This document shows, piece by piece, positions 27,993-39,900 of a stretch of 64,000 nt of DNA. The DNA is taken from NCBI GenBank assembly GCA_018398805.1, contig JAGFBZ010000865.1, positions 1,240,001 to 1,304,000 on the forward strand, read 5' to 3'. Source of the stretch: Hirundichthys speculiger. Taxonomy: Eukaryota > Chordata > Actinopteri > Beloniformes > Exocoetidae. The notes under the pieces are model-generated. The model saw only the letters and a list, made by a program, of their open reading frames with translations. It searched no databases and was not told the origin of the DNA. Made by a program: the position numbers and the translations under genes. Numbering within the stretch: the stretch's first letter is position 1; each line of letters begins with the position of its first letter.

Positions 27993-28241
27993 CCAATTTA
28001 TGGCCTTCAGTCAGCCAAATGCATCTGTTGACTTTGTTTGTAAATTATATGATGATGCACAATAATCTTATGGTAGTTTTGTTAGCTGGATTAGCTCAAG
28101 GGATAATGCTTAAAAGGTTATTAAATAAATGGTCAATGGAGAAAAAAGAGAGAAGGTTAGCTCTTTTTACTTCTTGGTTATGTTTGCTCCTGTTGAATTC
28201 TAAATCACACGTGACAAAGAAATATGTGTGGTGAGAGAAAA
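27993..28241. other. Short non-coding spacer
   Basis: AT-rich sequence with no recognisable coding or RNA feature. It links the homopolymer to the GGAT array. Confidence 0.55.
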
Positions 28242-28283
28242 GGATGGATGGATGGATGGATGGATGGATGGATAGATAGATAG
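28242..28283. repeat. (GGAT)n/(GATA)n microsatellite
   Basis: About eight GGAT units followed by three GATA units. The same unit forms the tail of the SINE at 29.4 kb, but no SINE body lies upstream here. Confidence 0.93.
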
Positions 28284-28546
28284 CCAGCCCTTAGCGAGAG
28301 CTATGCAAGGTGCTTTTATCAAAGGCAATACCCATTGCATGCTGCTACTCCCCACAGTCAAATGCAAAGCAGCTTATATTAAAACACTTTTCATTTGAAT
28401 AGATGAAAACTTCACGGGAGATGAGTCGCCTTGTTCCCTGCCTGGCGACATTTATTTCCTCCCGATCAGCAGATTGTGATTTGCTGACGGGTAGGGTCTT
28501 TATTGAGGTAGTAGTGCAGTGTGGTTCTCGGTTTGTGTTACAACTC

Positions 28547-28583
<37 letters not shown>

Positions 28584-29429
28584 GTGAGTGAAAATGTACC
28601 GGCGATGCTTCCGTCTCAAGTCTTCCTTGGAAGAAGTGAAGAAAACTTGGCAGCAGTGACTGTGGAAGTCCCCAGCACAGCCCTGTGTGTACATTAGTGT
28701 GTGTTTGAGTGCGTGTGTGTGTCTGTGTGTGTTTGTGCATCCATTCACTTGGGAAACAGCTCATTTAAATGAACCAGTGCAGGGATAGGATCAGTGTGTG
28801 GGAGGTATTTTGTTCATATCCCAAATATGAGACTATCAAGCAAGCGATGCTTGAATACTGTCTGCTCCTATCTTACATCATTGTCACAGGTCATTTGAGT
28901 ACCTCATGGCATAGTTCACTGCGAAATTAAAATTATGTCATTGTTCCAATTGTTACTTCCCCATTGGCTAACATGTCGGTCAAAACTCACAAGCTTAGAG
29001 ACTAACCAAAGACTACATAGGAATCTATTGAGAAGACTAACGTAAATACGATAGGAGTCCAACTGTTTTTGCTGTGAGGAAAATATGATCTATGATTGAC
29101 ATTTTAGGCCATATCTAAAACTTTTGGAAAGGATTTGGGAGATGCATAGTTTAGACAGCGTATGCCACAACATTTAACCCATTTCCCACAAAATAAGCAA
29201 AAGTGGACGTCAAATTATCGTGTTTCCATCGACAACTCTAAAGATAATTTTGGATGCTGGATAGATTGAAGAGCTTCAATCAGTTCTTCAAGTTAATGCT
29301 ACCAGCCGTTGAAACTAAGAATATTAGTATTATATTCTAGTGACTACGTCTTTAGGAGCAGCAATCAATATTTCTAGGCTTCTGGTATGGCCAGTAGACA
29401 TTTTGCAATGTTTAACAATTTCCCAGCCA
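28284..29429. other. Non-coding stretch with TG repeat
   Basis: No gene is seen. It contains the (TG)n tract at 28551-28580 and a weaker TG-rich run at 28683-28735. The let-7-like word at 28504-28514 has no hairpin partner. Confidence 0.6.
28551..28580. repeat. (TG)n microsatellite
   Basis: Fifteen uninterrupted TG units. Confidence 0.95.
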
Positions 29430-29442
29430 ATGTTTCCTCTTC
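29430..29442. repeat. Left SINE target-site duplication (13 bp)
   Basis: ATGTTTCCTCTTC, repeated exactly at 29806-29818 on the other side of the SINE. The first three bases could instead belong to the GATG tail. Confidence 0.9.
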
Positions 29443-29805
29443 GGCAGCACGGTGGCTAAGTGGTCAGCACTGTTGCCTCACAGCTAGAAGGTTCCTGGTC
29501 CGAACCTCGGCAGGGGCCTTTCTGTGTGGAGTTTGCATGTTCTCCCCGTGCTTGCGTGGGTTTCCTCCGGGTACTCTGGCTTCCTCCCACAGTCCAAAGA
29601 CATTCATGTTAGGTTAAATGGTGGTTCTAAATTGCCCGTAGGAGTGATTGTGAGCGTGAGTGGTTGTTTGTCTACATGTGGCCCTGCGATGGACTGGCGA
29701 CCTGTCCAGGGTGTACCCTTGCATTTCGCCCGAAGTGAGCTGGAATAGGCTCCAGCAGATCCCCGAGACCCTGCAGAGGATTAAGCGGGCATAGATAATG
29801 GATGG
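29443..29805 (+). mobile_element. Full-length tRNA-derived SINE (V-SINE/DANA-Mermaid-like)
   Basis: A complete copy of about 363 bp. The head GGCAGCACGGTGGCTAAGTGG contains an A box (TGGCTAAGTGG, 29453-29463). A B box-like GGTCCGAACCT follows at 29497-29507; the spacing and sequence fit an internal pol III promoter derived from a tRNA. The body has the blocks TTTCTGTGTGGAGTTTGCA, TGTTCTCCCCGTGC, TTTCCTCCGGGTACTC, CTTCCTCCCACAGTCCAAAG, TTCTAAATTGCCCGTAGG, GATGGACTGGCGACC and TGTCCAGGGTGTACC. The tail is ATGGATGGATG. Perfect 13-bp duplications flank it, so the insertion boundaries are intact. The 74-76-codon frames across it are not genes. The family name is from memory of widespread teleost SINEs and should be checked against a repeat library. 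Confidence 0.92.
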
Positions 29806-29818
29806 ATGTTTCCTCTTC
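29806..29818. repeat. Right SINE target-site duplication (13 bp)
   Basis: ATGTTTCCTCTTC, identical to 29430-29442. Confidence 0.9.
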
Positions 29819-32800
29819 TCTGTGCTTCCAAAGAGATAACAAAAAGATAAACCATAATCAGACCAGCCCATCATTTTGAAATTTTATTTCAGCAAATGTA
29901 CTCCACACAGCTGTTTATATTCATTAAAATCCACTAAAAGACGATTGGTCAATACTACTCAGAGTATAAGTGGACTGCAAACAGAAACCAGAAAGCTTCT
30001 TGGAGCTGTTTACAGATTCTGCACGCTCACATGCATATAGATGTCACCAGAGATTTTGACGCCATTGAGCTATTTCAGACTCTAGTGCGAAGAGATGACA
30101 CAAAAGAGAGGTTATTGAATTTCAAGCAATACAAAACATGTGGTGAATGGTATGAAATGCTGAATTTTGCTCATTTTGTATCATTTAAGAGATTTTATAG
30201 TCTCCCAATTGCTCAACAGCAGCAAGGGTGAAATCCCAATTAGAAGCCTTTAATATTTCTAGTTGCACAGTCGTCTCCACCCAGCCAGAGGATTTATCCT
30301 CATAATAGCCATCAGGGAGACAAGACTGACCACTTTGTCATTTTTTTTTTGGCCTATTTGTTGACTGTGCAGTCCTGCTGTGTTGGTACTTTTATTGTGG
30401 TCTTTAACTTCCATCTTCTGATTTATGTCTCATTTGTTGTTTGATTGTAATCATCAATCATATAATGGATGCATTTAATCTCTCAGCTCTGTTAGCTGTT
30501 TTTAAAATCCATATATATATATATATACCTCGACAAGGTTTCAAGTAATTTTTATTTCAAAATTTTATCTGAACAAAGAAGTTAAACATTGAATCATACT
30601 CTTTAGGCACACGTGCTTATGTAGGATGACTATAATCCTGTGAAATCACGGCAGAATAAAGTTTAAGGTTTAAGTCTGTGTACTGCATACTTGTAGAAGC
30701 CAGTGGGAGGTACAACCATGAGGTGAAGCGGTTTATTTAGTTGGGAGACACCTGGCTGGTATGGAGGAGCTTGAAACACTATAACCCTGCTGCTTCTGAC
30801 CTCTCGGCCCCTCCCTCTATCCCTCTCCCTCTGTAGTCTCTCTCCGGTGGACTGTTTTGCTCCTGTCCCCCCGTCTGTCCACATTCCATTCTCCAGGATA
30901 CCTCTCCATCCTGTCCCAGCGGAGTGTGTCCGTCCTTCTGTGTGTGCGAGTGTGCGCGTCTGTGTTATAGGAGGTGGCCCACAGGCCTAGCCTCTGGTCA
31001 CTTTATTAAAGTGTGTTTTAATTTACTCCTAAGCTTCTGCGAGCCCCAGCATCCTGACACACACACAAACACGCACACACACGAAGCAGCCCCTCCTGAG
31101 ACATGGCTTATTAACTCTGCTCCTGTCTGTCACAGGCTTGGCGGTGGAAGGATTTGTGTGGGTGTTTGTGTGTGTGTGTGCGAGTGAGGGTGTTGGTAGC
31201 TGTCCGGTACTTAAAAAATATATACTTTTCAAAATGGTTTCACAGTGATTTCTGAAATCCCTTTCACGCAGGTGCACAGTGAAGACAGCGAAGAGAGACA
31301 TTATCATGAAGGTGGACAACGCACATATAACACTTCATTGTCATGCATTCCTCTCATAAGCAATAACCAGATATGTGTGATTGTACGGCCCGCGATCAAA
31401 ACTTTGTTGGGTCAAACCCTGAGTACATTTGTCATCGTAAAGCTGAACACAGCGACAGTCAGTCAAATGCCACTATTGGGCAGCACAAGTACTGCAACAT
31501 ATATTCACTCAACTTCACAAAATTGTAAAAAACTTACGTCCTTCAAGGATTTGATTAAATAGATCGCTTCCTCTATTTGGTATTTTGTAATTGACAAGCC
31601 TGCATACATCTACCTGAGTATATATCTCTATCTCCCATTTCTTTCATTATTTATGAGTCCCTCCTACAATACATTATTCCCAGAGTCCCCCCCCCCCATG
31701 TCACAGTATTAAATATGAAAGAGAGTCTATCTCTCTGGAAGGGAGACAAGTCACGTTGGGCCGTCCTAAGGTCCTTGAGTGTGATGCTGGGGCCTCAGGC
31801 CTTCACCCCGGTCTCACAAAAGAGGCTTGGGGGCACAGCCAGAGGGGATTTTCTGTACACATTGGCAGCTGTGTGATAGTGTGTGCATGTGAGTTGCTTT
31901 GCTTCTGTCGTGCAAGGAATCCAGCAAATCTAAGTAGCATATGAAAAGATGTGTGCAGCACATGGTTCGATGTGCGTATGTTTGTGTATGCACATGAATG
32001 TGTGTCTCCGTGCCGGGATGTGTGAACATCGAGGGACTGAGTGGGTCTGTTTTACATGTGTCACACTCTTACTGCATTTTTCACAAGCAATTCACAAGAG
32101 TATGGAAGGGCCAGCTGGAGTAGGAAAGGACCAGAGGAGTGAGATAAGGAGGGGTGAGGGGGTGGGAGGCAAGAGGGAGGGGATAAGGGAGTAAGGGGCA
32201 CAGCTGTAGGGGATTAATGCCCAGAGTTGAGAAGCTGGAGTCCAGGAATGTTCCCCAGCGCCCCCTCAAGAGGGAGGTGAGAAGGGAGGGAATGGAAAGA
32301 AAGACAGGGTACCGTCTCAGATGTGCCTTGTACTGCACAATCTTTATGTATGTTTGTCAGAGAAGAGCACAGGACGGTATTTCACCCTTGTCAGTGTTAT
32401 TCACTGTCTCAATCTTCCCCTGTCACTTGCACTCACCCACTCTCTCCACAGACCCTTTTGCATTCATCAGGCCAGCTTCATAAGATTTTACTCCTTGGTG
32501 ATCTTCCCTGTCTCATTTCTATTTCAGATTCTTTGTCTCGTGAGTGTTAGGAGTTGTGGACAGATGCAGAAAGTGAACTGTTTGTTTGTGGGGGCATGAG
32601 AGCAGCCAGATAAGAGAAAGGCATCTATCATGTCTGGAGGCTGTCACCAAAATATTGATCAATTATTTCTTCTCACACTTCTGTGTTCATCACAGCTTGA
32701 GTGGCAGCCTTAGGCTATGTTGAGGGCAAGGTTCAATAATAACAACATGGTGAGACTTCAAGCTGAAAAGTCTTTTTTTAATATTTTGAGGGGGCTTCAG

Positions 32801-34647
32801 TTTGTGCAATAATGAACTTAAAGCAGTCTGTATCTAAGCGTGCCTTTGGTCATTTCACTCCTTTCAGTGGGAGTGTGAGCCATTGTTGCATTGCTGCAGA
32901 AATGGTTTCCTCCTCCGTATCTTTGCCCTCCAACATCTCTACTCGCAGCAGTCCCTTCTTTGTCTGATTGCCAACTCTAGAGTTTTCCCCTCCTGCCACT
33001 CCATCCAGCTGCCGGTGTTGACGGTTGTTAGAGCCTACCTGCTCATTTCCCCGTGACGTGTTCAATGGGGCTGCACTGATCCCCACTGACGACTCTGAAG
33101 AGGTGACCGCAGTGACGAGATGGAGTGCCCGTCATTGTGACGATAAACCTGTCTGTCCATCCACCTGCTTGTTCACCCGTGTCTCTCTTCCTCCCATTTG
33201 GAAACCACTCCACCCGGTTCGGACAATTACCTCACGTACATTGGCTCCTCTTTGCTGCCTTAACTCTTCTTCCAGCCACTTAAGTTGTGATGGGCTAAAA
33301 GGGATGCTTCAGCCACTGCTTGGATTTAGCACTGTTATTAGATGCCCAGAGTTGTCGGCCCTTAAAAAGACTGTACCATGTCATTGTGTGTTTCAGAGTT
33401 AAAGTGTGCTAAAAACCACACCCTGCCTTGATGGAATTTACCAAAACTGCTGGATGTCTGTCCACTAATGTCTCTTCATGTGTTGGACCCATAGAAATCT
33501 GTTATTTCTGATAACTGCTGCCTGTTTAAATTATTTACGCATTATCTGCACCGTAAGAGAGGAGGGAAGCCTCTTTAAGCCAACCTATGTACCTTGTCTG
33601 GCCTCAGAGTACCTGCCCAGACACTCTTCCCCACCTGGAGCTGGGTTGGGTGTGGCAGTAGCTAGCCAAAAAGAAGTTTGGTCTTCCAACGATGCAGGTC
33701 CCAACATGTCACCTCTCAGTGACTGGCGCTAATGCTAACAATCAATCCTTCTCAGGTGCAGAACACACACTGACATTCGCACACACTCATTTACGTCAAA
33801 GATTTTTTTTTTTTTTCCAGTGCACAAACACGAATACAGAGCTATGCTTCCTCTCGTCATCATTAGACTTTAAGCACCAGGTGAAATCATAGCAGCCTTG
33901 GAACAAACAGTCTAGTTTGACTTTTCCTTGCCTAATCCACATGCCAGGTAAAGTTTTAACATCTGTTTTTACTCAATAGTCTTTATTGCCATGAGTCACC
34001 CTCTGTGCTGCTGCTTACAGGTTTCTGCATCCACAATCATGAATGAAAAAACAAAGACACACATATAGAAACAAACAAGACTGCGCTTTTTATGATAAGA
34101 TTTTCATAAAACACGTAGTCCTTCACACACTTTTTGAGCCCTAGAGTCCAAAATTACCTCATATAATCCAGCGGTGTGATAAGACATTCTCCAAAACGTC
34201 TCACTTTCAAGCTGTGCAGATGGCAGCAGACTGTGTGCACTGATAAACTGTTAATGGCATGAATGGGGATCAGTAATTACTTTACCCCTTGAAGCTAAAG
34301 ATATAAGTGGTTATATATTTTTTTTCTTTGGACATGGCAGTGAGTGTCTAAGGGCATTTACTGATACTGTGATACTGGCCAGTTCTTAAGTTTCCAAAGC
34401 ACAAATCCTTCAGAGTAGGGTTAGGGTTGTTAGCGGTTGTTCTTTGTGTTCTATGGTATGTATTTGGACCAGCGGCAGAGGTGGTGAGCACAGAGCCAGG
34501 ATGACAATGTAACCTGGTTTCCATGGAGAACTATGGCTGAGTAGAAGAGGGAGCATAAATAGGGCTCAAGTAGTTTAGTCACAGGCGTCTCGTTGAAGAG
34601 CTTGTGCAGACACAAATAGTGTGATTAAAGTAAAAGTACCGTGTGCG
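29819..34647. other. Long non-coding stretch, possible conserved segments
   Basis: No gene is recognised. Simple repeats: AT at 30510-30526, CA at 31060-31081, TG-rich at 31155-31180, C9 at 31689-31697. Two stretches, 30660-31050 and 31720-31960, have balanced composition and low redundancy and may be conserved non-coding DNA. A 125-codon frame at 33025-33402 has no domain I recognise. GCGCCCCCT, a CTCF-like core, occurs at 32258-32266. T-tract at 33805-33818. Confidence 0.5.
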
Positions 34648-34707
34648 TAGTACTAGTCAGAAGTTTGGACACACCTAGCAAGTCATTTTTGCTGGGTGTG
34701 TCTTTCA
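34648..34707. mobile_element. Terminal fragment of a Tc1-type MITE, hairpin-forming
   Basis: AGTCAGAAGTTTGGACACACC resembles the CAGTCAAAAGTTTGGACACACC terminus common to a fish Tc1-related element. It is followed at once by an imperfect palindrome: GACACACCTAGCAA (34668-34681) pairs 13 of 14 with TTGCTGGGTGTGTC (34689-34702) across a 7-base loop. This suggests two ends joined after loss of the interior. The family is inferred from the terminal motif only. Confidence 0.6.
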
Positions 34708-34792
34708 GATTTTCCTTTTTAGGACTTCCCAAAGTGGATTGTGTTCCACATATTGATTTGGCATTGTTTTTTTTTTTTTTTTTTTTTAACAA
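34708..34792. other. Spacer with long T tract
   Basis: Includes about 21 consecutive T near 34767-34787, directly before the repeat fragment at 34793. The T run could be the poly-A tail of an antisense retroposon. Confidence 0.5.
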
Positions 34793-34900
34793 CAGATGCC
34801 CTTCCTGACTCATCCCTTCTCATTTATTTGCTCTTGGGACTGGCACTATGAGAACACCGATTTGTGATCCCTTAGTGGCTGTGGGTTGGGGGTTCAGTAC
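34793..34900 (+). repeat. Dispersed fish repeat fragment (GATGCCCTTCCTGAC family)
   Basis: Shares the GATGCCCTTCCTGAC core, the CATTTATTTG-CTCTTGGGAC stretch and GGCACTATGAG with the copy at 8400-8462. It continues into CTTAGTGGCTGTGGGTTGGG, which the 8.4-kb copy lacks or has lost. No target duplication is evident. Confidence 0.65.
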
Positions 34901-35403
34901 TTTCATTACACTTCAGTTGTTCACCTATATCTGAAATAAGAGACTCATTGTGGTATAGACTACAAAGTATATTTAAGACAATGAACCATCAGGGTTTTGT
35001 CAAATCCGTCTTGATCAAACCTATTTTATCTTATGCAGGTCTGCTTATGGACAATGAACCAAACAAATTTGCAGTGAGAAAGAAGACACAAAATAAATCA
35101 GGGAGAGATGAATAAAATGGAAATTATCATTAGGGAATGCTTGAGACAGATACAAAGTGTGGACTGTATGTGTCAGGCACAGAGGCAGAGGTGAGGGTGC
35201 TCCCCCAGTCTTTAGCCATATAAAAAGAGAGCAAGAAAAGAGTAAAGAAGACAGAAGGAAAATAAAAAGAGGAGAGGAGATGGAGGCAGGGTGGAGTGTT
35301 TTTAGGTGTCTGGCTGTAACAGCATGGGCTTCTCCCCTGACACCTCCACAACTTATCATTCCTCCACATTCCTGCACTGGGACACTCCCCTGCCCACTGA
35401 CAC

Positions 35404-35448
<45 letters not shown>

Positions 35449-36483
35449 TTTATGTGAAAGGGCATGTTGGTTTTCTTCTCCCAAGACATCTGGCTGCAAA
35501 AAGGGGATTTGTGTAAGATATGTTTATGTATGTTTGTGTGTGTGAAAGAGAATCAAAAAGAAAGAAATGTATGCTTCTGTGTCACAAATACTGTTTCCTT
35601 TCACCACCTTAGCAGGACCTGAGGCTGCAGCAAGGAGTACAGAAAACATCTCAGGGATTTCCTGCCATTCAAAGCAGCCCCTGAGTCCCCTCTCCTCTCC
35701 AAACCTCACATTCTGTCCACCTCCTCAGACACTCTTGAAGTGAGAGGTGTGGCAACAAATGCTTGTTAATTCATTATGGCATCCAATTTGTGTGTGTGTG
35801 GTGTGTGCATGTGTGTGTGGCAGATCAGAGGAAGCTCTTTGTGAATCCCACTGATTACAGCAGCAAGGATGTGTGTTATTACGACAGCTTGGTAGACAAT
35901 GTTGTTCAATGGGAAAGATGGAACAACAGCCAATTTCCCTTCTGGTGAAAAGCAACGTCAAGCCCATATAAAATGTTCTCTTAACATGTTACTCTAACAA
36001 AATATACCCTTGAAATATCTTTATTATATTTCAATAAATAAAAAGATGAAAAAAAGAAAATATTGGTCATTTATTTGTTGAGTTGTGATTTTGAGGTGAA
36101 ATAATGGGATTCTGTAATGAATGAACATGTCCAGAATACACAGATGAAGCTCCACTTTGGGCTCCTGGTTGTGAGCCTTTTGGGGAAACTATGATGTAAA
36201 CAATCCAACTTTTGGAAAAGGGAAATGGGAACTTGAGAAAGAGAATGGAAAGGTAACAAATGACTAAACCTGTCTGTGACAGGCTGACTAAAACAAAATT
36301 AATTTATCAACATTTTTTTATTCGGAGTCATTTGTTTTGTCATGTATCTGAAATCACAGCTTTTCAAATCTTTCAAATATATCTTCAGATAACATCTGTA
36401 ATTAATTATAATTCATTCTGTTAGTCCAAAAAAAAAAAAAACAATGAAAATAAAAACAAACAAAACTGGTAATTTCTCAGAAG
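34901..36483. other. Non-coding stretch, no gene recognised
   Basis: The pair of 119-codon frames on opposite strands at 35130-35516 span a TG repeat and purine-rich DNA (35220-35285) and are not credible genes. The stretch 35960-36470 is AT-rich with an A-tract at 36428-36441. Confidence 0.6.
35408..35444. repeat. (TG)n microsatellite
   Basis: About 18 uninterrupted GT units. It creates a VCVCVC frame on one strand and a THTHTH frame on the other. Confidence 0.95.
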
Positions 36484-36795
36484 GTTTTTAGACGACTTCG
36501 TTAAGAAGCTTAGGTCCTTCGGTGTTTGTAACAAATTGTTGTGTATCTTCTATAAGTCCGTAGAGAGGGCAATTTATCTGCAGTCATCTGTCGGGGCTGC
36601 TGAAACAGAGCCAGTGTGTCAAAGAAACTCAGCAAACTGATAAAGAAGGCTGGCTATGTGCTGGGGACTGCTTTGGAGTGCCTGGAGCTGATTATGCTAA
36701 AAGGAATGTTGCACAAGCTGCTAAACTTAATGGACAACACTGCACACTATACTGATGAAGCAGGAGAGTGTCCTCAGTCAGAAACTCCTCCAACA
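36484..36795 (+). mobile_element. LINE reverse-transcriptase C-terminal fragment, frameshifted
   Basis: Two successive frames on the plus strand match the C-terminal part of a fish non-LTR retrotransposon protein. The first (36486-36602) reads KKLRSFGVCNKLLCIFYKSV, like the RRLRSF.VC..LL..FY.SV motif. The second (36616-36790) reads SKKLSKLIKKAGYVLG, then MLHKLLNLMDN, like the LNKLI+KAGSV.G and L.KLLSIMDN motifs. A frame change separates them, and the WG-type motif normally between is lost. There are no 5' or 3' ends. This is a different LINE lineage from the L2-like pieces at 17.7 and 41.3 kb, judged by motif set; I leave the clade unnamed. Confidence 0.8.
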
Positions 36796-38914
36796 CCAGC
36801 CCATCACCACATATAATGACTTCAATTTTTCAACATACTCTATTTATTATTTCATTGGCTTTATTTGTTCTAATCATGATTACATTTTCCTTTTTGACAA
36901 TAGCATTTTATTTCCTTAAACACTTATTCTGAATCAATATAAGTTCAGTTCCAGTATTAATAAAGTATTAGTCAAACCGATTTAAAGTTAACTTTTCATT
37001 TGAAAAAATAATTTAAAAAAAAATGAAAGGAAAACCTTGGTTAAGGTGAGAGCTAGCACTTCAGATTCCATTTAAACGAAGTCCACAAGTTTACATTTGC
37101 ACTGTCATTTTGAAAAACTGCAGCGTCACATTTTCTCAGCCGTTTAACGGTTAAATAAGAAGATTCCAACCAGTGGTTTATGTGATTTAAGTCTGAAAAT
37201 ATATCTAATGATTGAGTTTAGAGTTGTTAGCCTTTCTGTCAGATTTTGCCTCCTTCTCACCTTTGAAATGAACTGCTGTGTTTCACTGGTTGGTTGCTGT
37301 CAACATGTTTTTCCTAACGTCACCAGAGCTGGAGGGCACTAAAGCTCTAATGGGACTGCAGTTGGCACAGCAGAAGACTGGGGGAGTGGGTGGCTCTCCA
37401 AAGCTATCTCTTTGAAAGGAAAGAGTGTGTGCAGTTCCAGCCTCGGGGAGTGTGTGCTGTTTTACGAGTGCCTCTTCTCATCCTGGCCGCCAATAGATTT
37501 GCTTTTAGACTTTGATTAATAGAAGCTTGAGGACAGCATCAGAGAAAATGCAACTTTGCACACCTATTAAATGTTTGCTGTGCTCTGCAGGATTGCACGC
37601 AAAATCTGCCTAATGTGATCAGTTTGTGTAAAACAACACTGCATGTTTATGCATGTGAGGGGCTGAAGCTTAAACTGATAATACTTCAAACTGTTGTCTG
37701 TGCGACGCCAAAGTATAGATAAAAGTTGGTGTGTGCTGTCTTGTGCTCTTAAATGAATCCAGAGCCTTAAAGTTACAGCAGAGCTGGTAGCACTTTGACT
37801 AATGTCTGGACATTGTCTTTTCTTACTCGGTGCTGCCTGACATGCTGGTCCCATGGTCTATCCTGAGTGTCTCAGCGAAATGAATTTCTATTTGCAAATG
37901 TGTACGGTGTGTGTGTGTGCATATGTGAGTGTAAGAGTGTGTATATGTGTGTGCCAAGCCCCTGTGCCCTCCCCTGTGCCCTCCCCTGTCTCCACGCCTG
38001 GATGCTAACCGCTAGTGAAGGCCAGCCAATTATCCCCAATCAAGCTACCCTCACTGGAACTGGCGCGAGAGGAAGCTCCCACTAGAGCTTATACTAGTCA
38101 TTATGGGGCACATCCTGACATTAACTTTCTTCCTTTCCTCCTTCACTTCTTTCCTTCTTTTTTCTTTCTTTGTTTCTGTCTTTCTTTCTTTCTTGTCTAG
38201 AAATGCGTGCCAATAAGTGAAAGCCTTATGCAGGTGCTGCTGAGGCAGAACAACAATTCAACACGCAAACTAAAAGCACATGGGTGCCTTCGTAATAATT
38301 CATGCCTTCCTAATAAAGCATTAAGGAAATTTGGGGTTAATGATTGAGGGGAGAAGCGTAGACCAGGCATGTAGTCATTTGCAAAGGAAACATGTCTTTT
38401 TTTTTCTCCCCCTCTGCCTTCGACAGATACACAGTGCCTTCTTTGAATGTGTTTGTGCATGCATACGTCTGTGTCTGTGAGTTCCTGCAGGGATCCAAGC
38501 ACACACCCTCCTCTCCAGAGACTTAGACTTAGATTGGACTGAAATCAACTCAGGTAATTTGCCCAAACAGAGAGAATGATTACTGCTCCCTCTGTCCGTA
38601 TCTACCTTTTTCTCTCCCCACCCCCCCAAATCCTCTGAAATCTTTGCTCAGGGAAGCTCAAGACTTAATTTGTAGTCCTCACCCATGTTCAGCCAGACAA
38701 CTTCACAAGTTTGATGTGAACTTTACAGTGTCGCTGTCTTGTCCATGCTCAGTCAGATCAGCAAGCAGTGAAAGAAAAACCAAGCCAGGTGTGGTGCCTG
38801 TAGGTGATCCACTTCATTCTGTTCCTGTCTTGTTGTGACAGGACCGGCATTAAATGGTGGGAGTCACTGATGGAGCAGTGACAGGCCCAGCCTTCTTTCC
38901 TCCCTCTGGATTTT

Positions 38915-38958
<44 letters not shown>

Positions 38959-39900
38959 AAGCCTCTACTCCGGCTTCCGTATGCATTTTTTTGTCTCTCA
39001 CTGGGACCAGACAGCCGTATGGCACTTGAACAGCACTTTTTTTTCATCTGTTCATCAAGCAGTTGCCATGTTATGTTAATGGCAGTTTTAGCTGCACGCA
39101 ATAAAAATGCACTTTGATTTAATTTCCATATATAGTACTTAGATGTCAAAGAGCAGTGTGTGTGTACAAAGCTTCATATTTAAGATAAATGTGTGAGCCA
39201 TCACTCCATTTTGAAAATTTCACCCCTGTGTAAATGTCATGAAGGGTTAGATTTATCTCTTATCAGCCTTAGCCTTTAACGGCAAGCTCAGTCAAAACAC
39301 GACAAATAATAATAAAAAAAAAACTTTTCTAAACACTTCTCTTCCTCGTAGTAATTTTATATATATGGTTGATATAAATCCTCATACTCTTATTCTAAAT
39401 TGATTGGTTGTGCCTTTTAGAAAACATTTGTAGTATGTTGTATATTAGCATCTTTCTTTGTTGAAAGGCAAATTAGTAAGGACCCCCCTCTGGCCCCCAT
39501 ATGTCCACCATATTTCCCTATCCTTATGACACAGATGCCCCCAGGGTCCTGAAATTTCTTTACAGGCTGGAAATTGAATCAAACAGCATCACTCAGACCA
39601 CCCTTTTCCTCCCCTCTTTTCACTCTTTTTCACCCCCTGCTTTTGTCTGCGTTTGGTGTGCTGGAGCAGTCTGCCAGGCCTTATAAACACCACTAGGAAG
39701 GACAGTTGATTATGAATTGAAATAGGAGTACTGTAGAAGATTTTCAGGGCTTCTGATACTTTCAATAAGTGTTCATTGTGTTTATTGCAGTGGACACTTT
39801 TTCTTTTTAACTAAATGTTCTATTGATGTAGTGTCTTATAAACAGCATCCTGCTCACATCCTCGGAATCACACACATGCACACATACATAGCTATATTAT
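36796..39900. other. Non-coding stretch with possible enhancer-like segment
   Basis: No gene is seen. 37250-37530 holds three CTTTGA(A/T) words (37261, 37410, 37510), the core recognised by TCF/LEF factors, in balanced sequence. A short tandem duplication CCCCTGTGCCCT lies at 37960-37985, CT-rich runs at 38120-38196 and a TG repeat at 38920-38956. Confidence 0.5.
38920..38956. repeat. (GT)n microsatellite
   Basis: About 18 uninterrupted GT units. Confidence 0.95.

Noticed and set aside
28504..28514. TGAGGTAGTAG, identical to the 5' part of let-7
   Set aside because: No complementary arm within 100 bases to form a precursor hairpin; the following bases do not match let-7.
29387..29874. 74-86-codon frames
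   Set aside because: They lie within the SINE at 29443-29805.
34417..34429. TAGGGTTAGGGTT, telomere-like
   Set aside because: Only two units; similar pairs near 25295 and 48449 are equally short, so not an interstitial telomeric block.
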